DNA of 64,000 bases. Source: Orychophragmus violaceus (lineage: Eukaryota; Streptophyta; Magnoliopsida; Brassicales; Brassicaceae). The stretch spans positions 14,261,082 through 14,325,081 of the forward strand of contig CM058230.1 in assembly GCA_030180135.1 (NCBI GenBank), read 5' to 3'. Position numbers and translations under genes: made by a program. Shown here piece by piece: positions 58,022-64,000 of this stretch; the first letter of the stretch is position 1; each line of letters opens with the position of its first letter. The notes below the pieces were generated by a model. It saw only the letters and a list, made by a program, of their open reading frames with translations, was not told where the DNA came from and did no database searches.

Positions 58022-59005
58022 AGTCTTCTGTCTTCCTCCTGGTTCGTCGTCCTCTCTGCTACTATTGTCGCTCAGTTGGAACCCGACTTTTGGGCTGCCT
58101 CTTCATGTGTCATGTGCTTTCCAGTCTCAGCAGGTCGACGTCGTTGGTCTTCTGGTGCGCTTTAGTTTCCGGAGGGTCCATGGATGAAGTGGTTGTCATT
58201 CTCGGGATGTGAATTTTCGTTACCATGGTCTTCGTGTGCTTGCTGCCTTTGTAAGGGGCTCGCTGGTCGTCTTCGGGTTTGAGCTTCTTTCTTTTGTCAT
58301 TGGTTTTAGTGAGTCGTGGAGTAGAGTTACGTTGTAGGTTTTATTTTTTTTTGTTCTTGTGTGTTGTTTAGATTGGATGATTTAGGTTAAGCCTGGTCTT
58401 TGGTTGGTTTTTGATCTTGAGCCTCTTCTATAAAGGTTAGTTTGGTTATTCTAGCAGTGTTCTCTTGTGGTCTGAAGGTTGTGCTCTTCCTTGTTCGGTT
58501 TGGTTCTGAGTTTTTGGTGGTGTCTACTGCCGTGGTGTGTGAATTCTCCGGCTCTTCTTCAAGGTTTTGGAGCTTCGGCTCTCTTCTTCCTCGATGTGGG
58601 TGTGTGATGTTTAAAGCAGTGGCTCATCAACTCCCCGGGTTAGCTTCTTCGTGTTTCTACTTGTGGCTCACTGGGAGCAATATAATGGGTGGCATTTCTG
58701 GGCTTTCTCCTAATAATGCTCGGCGTCAAGTGGTTCCAATTTATCTTCTCCTTCAGTCCGTGTGACTACTCTTGCTAGTTTTCCTGGTGTTCGTTATCTT
58801 CGGTCAACTTCAGATTAGTCTTGCTTTCTCGTCTTTTGGTTTGATTTTGGCTCAAAAAAAAGCTTTTGCTTTTGTCGGCTTTTGGTTCCGGTATCGTGGT
58901 GTGATAGCCGGCTTTAGGGTTTTCAATTTGTATCCGTCCAATGTATCCGTTCAATGTATCCGATCTTGAATAAAAAATGAAAAATCTTCTAGTGAAAAAA
59001 AGAGA
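58022..59005 (+). mobile_element. Retroposon C, right part
   Basis: Continuation of 47932-48125 after the LARD. It is pyrimidine- and G-rich without a coding frame I can recognise, with a 3' end AATAAAAAATGAAAAATC and a further A-rich stretch. The short repeat CAATGTATCCG occurs twice at about 58937-58960. Together the two halves make ~1.2 kb. Confidence 0.55.
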
Positions 59006-59018
59006 GTAAATTTTAAGT

Positions 59019-60745
59019 TGAATTACGGAAGAGACCTCTTTACGAGTTCAACTCCCTCAGATTTATGGAGTCTCTCGGTTTATTACCGAGAAAGTACCTC
59101 ACCATGTTAATTATATCTTGGTTTCAGCTCTCAGTCGAGGAGATTAAAGCGGTTCTTTTTGATATTAACCCTGATAAAGCTCCAGGTCCGGATGGCATGA
59201 TTAGTCGCTTTTACTAAATATTTTGGCAAGTGATATGTCACGATTTGACAAAGTTGGTCAAGGATTTCTTTTCGACGGAGAGCTTTGATCCAAAGCTAAA
59301 CCAAACAAATATTTGTTTAATTCTGAAGAAATACCGTTCGAGAACAATGACTAAATTTAGACTAATCAGTCTATGCAACGTAAGCTACAAAATCATTTCG
59401 AAGATCATGTGCAAATGATTGAAAAAAGTTTTTCCAAAACTAATCTCAGAGACACAATCGGCTTTTATGGCCAAACGTCTTATTACAAATAATATTCTGC
59501 TTGCGCAATAATTTTCACGCTCTCCAGAGAAATCGTATGTGTCAATTTGATTTCACGGCCATAAAAACGGACATGAACAAAGCATATGACAGAGTAGAAT
59601 GGGATTTTCTACGAGCACTCATGTTGAAGTTTGGCTTCGCAGAAAGATGTGTCGACCTCATGATATTTTGCATCTCTTCGGTTTCGTACTAGGTTTTGAT
59701 TAAAAGAGAACCAAGGGGAAGGATTAAGACGACCAATGGACTTCAACAAGGAGATCCCTTATCCCCCTTACTATTCATTATGCACAGAGGCACTAATCTC
59801 CCTCTTAAATGGAGTGGAAGAGAAAAAGTGAATTACGGGCTAAGGATCACAAGAGCAAGTCTAACCGTTTTCTACCTTGTATTCGCAAATGATAGTCTTT
59901 TCTACTGCAGAGCAGATATGCGGCAGAGTGCCGCGTATTGGACATTATCAAACTTTACGGCGATGCCTCAGATCAACAACTAAACCCGGGAAAATCATCA
60001 GTTTTCTTTGGTAGCAAAGTTGACTCGGATACTCGGCGGGTGATAAAAAGATAAATTGGCATTACAAATGAAGGGGGTATGGGCATGTATGTTGGGCTTT
60101 CTGAACAGATATGTGGATCATAAAAGAAAGTATTTTATTTTGTTCAAGATAGACTCAATAATCGGGTTTGCACTTGGTCTGCAAATTTACTCTCGAAAGG
60201 AGGGAAGGAAGTGTAGATCAAATCAGTCGCCCCAGCCGTTCCTACATATGTTATCTCGTGTTTTCTTCTCCCTCGGAGTACCACTGATAAACTGAGGAGC
60301 ACAATATCAAATTTCTGGTGTAGCTAAAAACAAAATAGTAGTGACAAAACAACGATGTGTAGCGACATGCGAACGTCTCGCCTACCGACAAATCTGCACA
60401 ACAAAAGTTGCTTGAGATGTGGAGCTCCTGAGAAAACAATCAATCATCTTTATTTGAATGACCCCCACATTGTAAGTGTGGGTTTATCGGGCTTTCCGTT
60501 CCTTCTGGGTTGTTTCCCGAGTACATCTATTTACTGAAACATGGATTTCCTTTTTGGAGAACAAAAGAAATGGGCATACATATGTCTCAAAGAGACAATT
60601 TCCCTTGGATTGTGTGTTCGTATGGAAAGCAAAACATGGTATTGAGGGATCTGCAGTGGATGCAAGAAACATCCATTGACAAGTCAATGAGCTTTGAAAA
60701 CTCAGCCATTGGTAACTAAATACAGTATATGGAGGAGATACTATG
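59019..60745 (+). mobile_element. L1-type LINE, degenerate ORF2
   Basis: Reverse-transcriptase blocks appear in order across frames: DKAPGPDGM (~59175), FRLISLCNVSYKIISKI, TQSAFM, AYDRVEWDFL (~59585), GLQQGDPLSPLLFI (~59735), and FAND in place of FADD (~59885). Remnants of the C-terminal zinc-finger/RNase H-like end lie at 60360-60720. There are many stops and frameshifts. The endonuclease is absent, so the copy is 5'-truncated or cut by retroposon C. Long dead. Confidence 0.88.
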
Positions 60746-60749
60746 AGAG

Positions 60750-60922
60750 CCAAACGCTGCTGTCTTCAAGCTTATGAGAGATCAGATCATAATGGCAAAA
60801 GAATATGCACATATTTCCAAATTAAAAAATGCAACTAATCTTTACATTTTCTTGATGCAGCAGTGTGGAGAAAATCAATTTTCTATAGGAAGGGGAACCT
60901 CTGATGCTGACCTTCCTTCAAG
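60750..60922 (+). pseudogene. GAUT-type glycosyltransferase exon fragment
   Basis: The frame reads AAVFKLMRDQIIMAKEYAHI, then LYIFLMQQCGENQ and GTSDADLP, ending in a splice donor (TCAAG|GTACTT at 60922/60923). This is a typical N-terminal exon of plant galacturonosyltransferase (GAUT) pectin-synthesis enzymes. No other part of the gene is present. What follows is intron-like sequence and then an exon from an unrelated protein, so this is a fragment placed here by transposition or rearrangement. Confidence 0.8.
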
Positions 60923-61065
60923 GTACTTTTTTTACATTCCTCTAGTTAATATGGATTAATGAAACATCAATCTTTGTTGCATATATCCCTAGCATATTTT
61001 TTCCTTAGCCATGAAAGGATCTATCTTTTAAAGAGATTTTGTTTATGTGAAATGTTTGTTTAGGT

Positions 61066-61350
61066 GATAACTGATACGAGGAACGAAATAGTAAGAGATG
61101 GCGATATTCCACACTCAGTTATTGGAGGTGAGCGTAGAATGCAAATACCGACGTCATTTTTGCGGCATAAAGTGATGATTGAGGCAGTATATGCATCAAG
61201 TGATCATCGTTTATGAGATCAGCACAGAATTTGAAGCACTTGTCTGTCTCCATTGCTAAAAGGGGAGTGGTGTTGATTGGCACTGCCCATGGGGAGCAGC
61301 TCCAGAACATCATAAAGAACTACTTGGTGCTTGATAAGCACCACCCTAAA
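61066..61350 (+). pseudogene. SpoIIIAA/ycf45-like P-loop ATPase fragment
   Basis: After an acceptor (TTTAG|GTGATAAC) the frame reads VITDTRNEIVRDGDIPH, GERRMQIP, KVMIEAVYASSD. After a shift come EISTEFEAL and then IAKRGVVLIGTAHGEQL and NIIKNYLV. This order (DTxNEIxGDGxxPH, the IDEI region, RGxxLIGTAHG) is that of SpoIIIAA/ycf45-type AAA ATPases found in plants, algae and Firmicutes. The Walker A exon is missing and two frameshifts are present. It is a fragment with no start. Confidence 0.75.
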
Positions 61351-61363
61351 GAAAAACTAGACA

Positions 61364-62830
61364 TTGTTAAGGCATTTTCGGCTTTCTGTTGAGAAGGAAA
61401 ATGCCATGAAACAATTGGAAGAGACAATTGAAAGGTTTAACCAGAAAGCTGCAGACTTTAAGGGCTTCGTTGAAAAGCTGAAAATACATGAAAGCCAAAT
61501 TGAGGACCACAAAAGACAGGCTCATGAAGCATCAGGAGTTACAGATGCTAGAAAATTTGAGCTTGAAGAGGCTATATCAAAATTGAAGAATCTTGAATCT
61601 ACAATTGAAGAGCTGGGAGCCAAATGACATGGGCTTGAGAAAGAAAATTTGCAGGCTTCAAAGATAGTCACGTAAAATGTAATAAAACATCTTACATCTT
61701 AAGGGGGGAAATTGCAGTCACAACTAATACCATAGCTCTTAATATGTTCTATTTACCATCTATATTGATAAAATTTTGTTGTTTACTACAATCTTTAAGA
61801 AAATGACAACACTTTATTGTGTTGCAGATTTCTTCCCTCACCGAGGAGAACAACCAAGTAAATGCGTATTTCAAACTACAAAGGATGAGCTCCAAAAAGT
61901 TATTGCAAAGCTTGAAGAACAACTGTTACGAAGAGATTTGATCCTTTGGGGACAGACACAAGATCCTCGACCAACATTCTCTTCAAGTTTAACTTGGGAG
62001 CATATTAGAACAAGAGAGGAATTAAAGCATTGAGCTAAGGTCGTCTGGTTCAAGTATTCAGTGCCAAAACACGCCTTCAACTTCTGGGTTGCTAACATGT
62101 AAAAACTATTGGTTAACAAGAGAATGGCTCAATGGAGACTGCCCATAGATCCGATTTGTACATTGTGCTCTCTTCACGAAGAAACTAGAGATCACATGTT
62201 CCTCCACTGCGAGTATACTATTGAGGTATGGTCTTTGATGTTTACGCGATTAGGTTCTCCAATGCTAAATTTTCAGTCTTGGAATGAGTTTATTAACTGA
62301 CTCTTAAGAAATTCCAGCTCTAGGAAGTCCTCTCTCTCTCTCTCTAAGGAAACTAGCTTCTCAAGCCTTAATCTACCTGATTTGGAAGGAAAGGAACAAT
62401 AGGCGCCACGAGATTCCTCCAGCTTCCACGGCAGGTCTGTTCAAAATGATTGACAGGGTTATCCGTGACATCTTGCTAGCCCGAAGAGTCCGGAAAGACT
62501 GCAATAGCCTCTTATCTACTTGGTTCTCTATTAGCCAAGTATAACGTTTTTTCCAAATTTTTGTAATTTCTCCCTGCTTTTTTTTTTTTTTTTGGGCCAA
62601 AGAAATAACGGATGATTAAGCGATTGTAATTAACTTTGTTTTTGGTAATATATATTTACATTTTATCATTGTTTGAAGAACAACTAACCGTAAAGAAGTC
62701 GAAAGCTGATACTTTAGTGTCCGAGACTGAGGAGCTCAAGGCAGTGGTTGTTGAAAATTCTGTTTTGGAATCACATGTTGAAGAACTTGAAAAGACAATG
62801 AAAATTGGAAGCTCAATTGAAAGAAGAGGT
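61364..62830 (+). pseudogene. Long coiled-coil protein fragment, split by a LINE
   Basis: Three exon pieces form one heptad-rich protein: 61375-61670 (EETIERFNQKAADFKGFVEK, KFELEEAISKLKNLESTIEE), ~61828-61924 (TTKDELQKVIAKLEEQL) and 62673-62830 (TVKKSKADTLVSETEELKAV, ESHVEELEKTM). The closest relatives I recall are Arabidopsis myosin-heavy-chain-like coiled-coil proteins such as AT1G05320. A stop after IEELGAK and a 748-bp LINE insertion with a 13-bp duplication break it. The start joins directly to the ATPase fragment, so it is part of a chimaeric block. Confidence 0.75.
61925..62672 (+). mobile_element. 5'-truncated LINE 3' end inside the coiled-coil pseudogene
   Basis: A duplication TTGAAGAACAACT brackets it (61912-61924, 62673-62685). 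The interior reads the LINE C-terminal zinc-binding region (PIDPICTLC, HMFLHCEYTIEVW, ASQALIYLIWKERNNRRH) and ends in non-coding AT-rich sequence. Only the last part of ORF2 is present, typical of aborted reverse transcription. The 3' tail is AT-rich and not a clean poly(A). Confidence 0.85.
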
Positions 62831-62939
62831 AATACACTCATCTCAAACAGAGCGAAATACAATTGTTATGATAGGATTTTTATAATAGTACTAGATCATT
62901 GTCGTCTCTAGCGGCATTTCCATAACCAATGAGCTTCTT

Positions 62940-63254
62940 TCTTTCGGGAGTGTTGTCATGTTATTTAGCAACTAACGGTAATTAATATTAGAGTAAGTCA
63001 CTTCTTCAACTATCATTTTCTTCTCAGCGTTGAAGATTTGCTTAAATTAATTGATATTTGTTAATTTGTTTTTCATTATATTTTTATATCTAATAATAGA
63101 TTTAGTGATATTTGTGATTCAGAATAAAATAACACTTTGTTTAACTTTAGTAATCATATAAATTCCCGAAAAATCACTTTAAAATACATTTCTCCTATTT
63201 TTACTACAAAAGAGAATTGATTTATAAAAATACAAATCACCATGGGTTTGTTCA
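62940..63254. other. AT-rich intergenic DNA
   Basis: No gene or element end recognised. Confidence 0.4.
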
Positions 63255-63609
63255 CAGAGTCGGATTTGAGCACATTATTTGAAATTTTGAATGGACCCCA
63301 CCTATATACGGGCTCCTAAATTTATAAAAAATCCTACTTTTATATATTAGTTTATGAAAATATATAGTATATTTTATATGTTTGTTATAGAAAGCATAAA
63401 ATACTCTGGAAAATATATAAAAATAAAAATTATATAAGTGGCAAGTGTTTGAAATTCTACGTTTTAAGATATTTTCATATTTACATTTTTATTTTGTTTA
63501 AATTATTTATTTGTTTTATATAACTTTTAAAATATAACTTTTACTAGAATAAAAAAAATTATATATATTTTTTTTGAATAGTGCTCCAAATATCTAAGCT
63601 CCGGCTCTG
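63255..63609. mobile_element. Possible small hAT-like MITE
   Basis: The segment starts CAGAGTCGGATTTGAGCAC and ends with the rough inverse (GTGCTCCAAATAT...CCGGCTCTG). GTTTGTT occurs at both sides (63246-63252 and 63611-63617) but not flush with both ends, so the target duplication is uncertain. The interior is AT-rich and non-coding. Confidence 0.5.
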
Positions 63610-64000
63610 AGTTTGTTTTTCAAAAGCATTGTATACAATTTTAAGTACGAAAACAATTAAGTAATGTCTATGAATTTTTAGTGCAAAATGCATTTTTCAT
63701 AAATACCGTACAAAATACTCAACAATAAATTGGGACGTCCAAAAAATTGTTGTGTGCCAACAAAAAATAACATTCCAAAACTAAATAACACATAAAATAT
63801 TGCATACGAAAAATTAAGTGTTTTCATACATGCTAAAACAAACTTGACAAAAAAAACTAAAACATATGAAGAGGGAATGAAATCACCAAATAAAATGCAC
63901 CGAAAAAATATATACAAATTAGAAGAAAAATTAGATATAAAGATAGCACATGACCTTAGGGCGGAGATGAAAAGTCAACTAGTTATACTAATAGTGTATC
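63610..64000. other. AT-rich intergenic DNA to window end
   Basis: No supported feature. The minus-strand frame at 63678-63917 is hydrophobic by composition only and resembles no family I know. Confidence 0.4.

Noticed and set aside
1..64000. CRISPR array or bacterial operon features
   Set aside because: Repeats here are transposon ends, motif arrays or microsatellites, and genes have spliceosomal introns.

Overview
The window is nuclear DNA from a flowering plant, almost certainly a Brassicaceae species other than Arabidopsis thaliana. Genes carry GT-AG introns and there is a nuclear tRNA-Leu(UAG) gene. Five loci lie in an order that, from memory, matches Arabidopsis chromosome 1 around AT1G22930 to AT1G22970: a TCP11-domain protein, thiamine biosynthesis gene TH1, a 2OG-Fe(II) oxygenase, a PPR protein and a cyclin-D1-binding-like protein. 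I traced exon by exon, with continuous phase, the TCP11 gene (11 exons, 5349-9722 +), the oxygenase (9 exons, 19220-21209 -), the intronless PPR gene (42860-45133 -) and the cyclin-D1-binding-like gene (4 exons, 45861-47321 -). TH1 is dead here: its N-terminal part is at 11442-11790 and its C-terminal part at 18172-18940, with repeats between.

Most of the remainder is transposable elements, many with exact ends. Region 1-2047 is the 3' end of a copia element. 3360-3935 and 47485-47902 are Harbinger/Tourist-type MITEs with TTA/TAA duplications. 10473-11328 and 22051-22961 are two copies of a ~0.9 kb non-coding, poly(A)-tailed retroposon, each with a 16-18 bp target-site duplication. 23642-38118 is a Mutator-like element with a 9-bp duplication (TCTGAAATT) and imperfect terminal inverted repeats. 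It carries a mudrA-type transposase, a GRF zinc-finger gene and a DUF1985 (VANC-like) gene, with clusters of a short TTTTACCAAG-type motif in its non-coding parts. It sits in intron 1 of a glycolipid-transfer-protein (ACD11-like) pseudogene and was itself hit by a copia element (28036-34820, duplication TATTT) that carries eight paired copies of a TGTCGATCGACA-type palindrome.

The right third is a 9.9 kb non-autonomous LTR element (48126-58016, duplication GCCTG, LTRs of 3.6 kb, no coding interior) inserted in another retroposon. After it come LINE remains and a patch (60750-62830) where exon pieces of three unrelated genes (a GAUT glycosyltransferase, a SpoIIIAA/ycf45-like ATPase and a long coiled-coil protein) lie end to end with intron sequence, later hit by a LINE fragment.

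The intact cellular genes serve unrelated housekeeping roles and form no operon-like unit. The strongest system-level signal is the Mutator-like element, because DUF1985 proteins of Arabidopsis VANDAL elements are sequence-specific anti-silencing factors and this copy pairs such a gene with arrays of a short motif.
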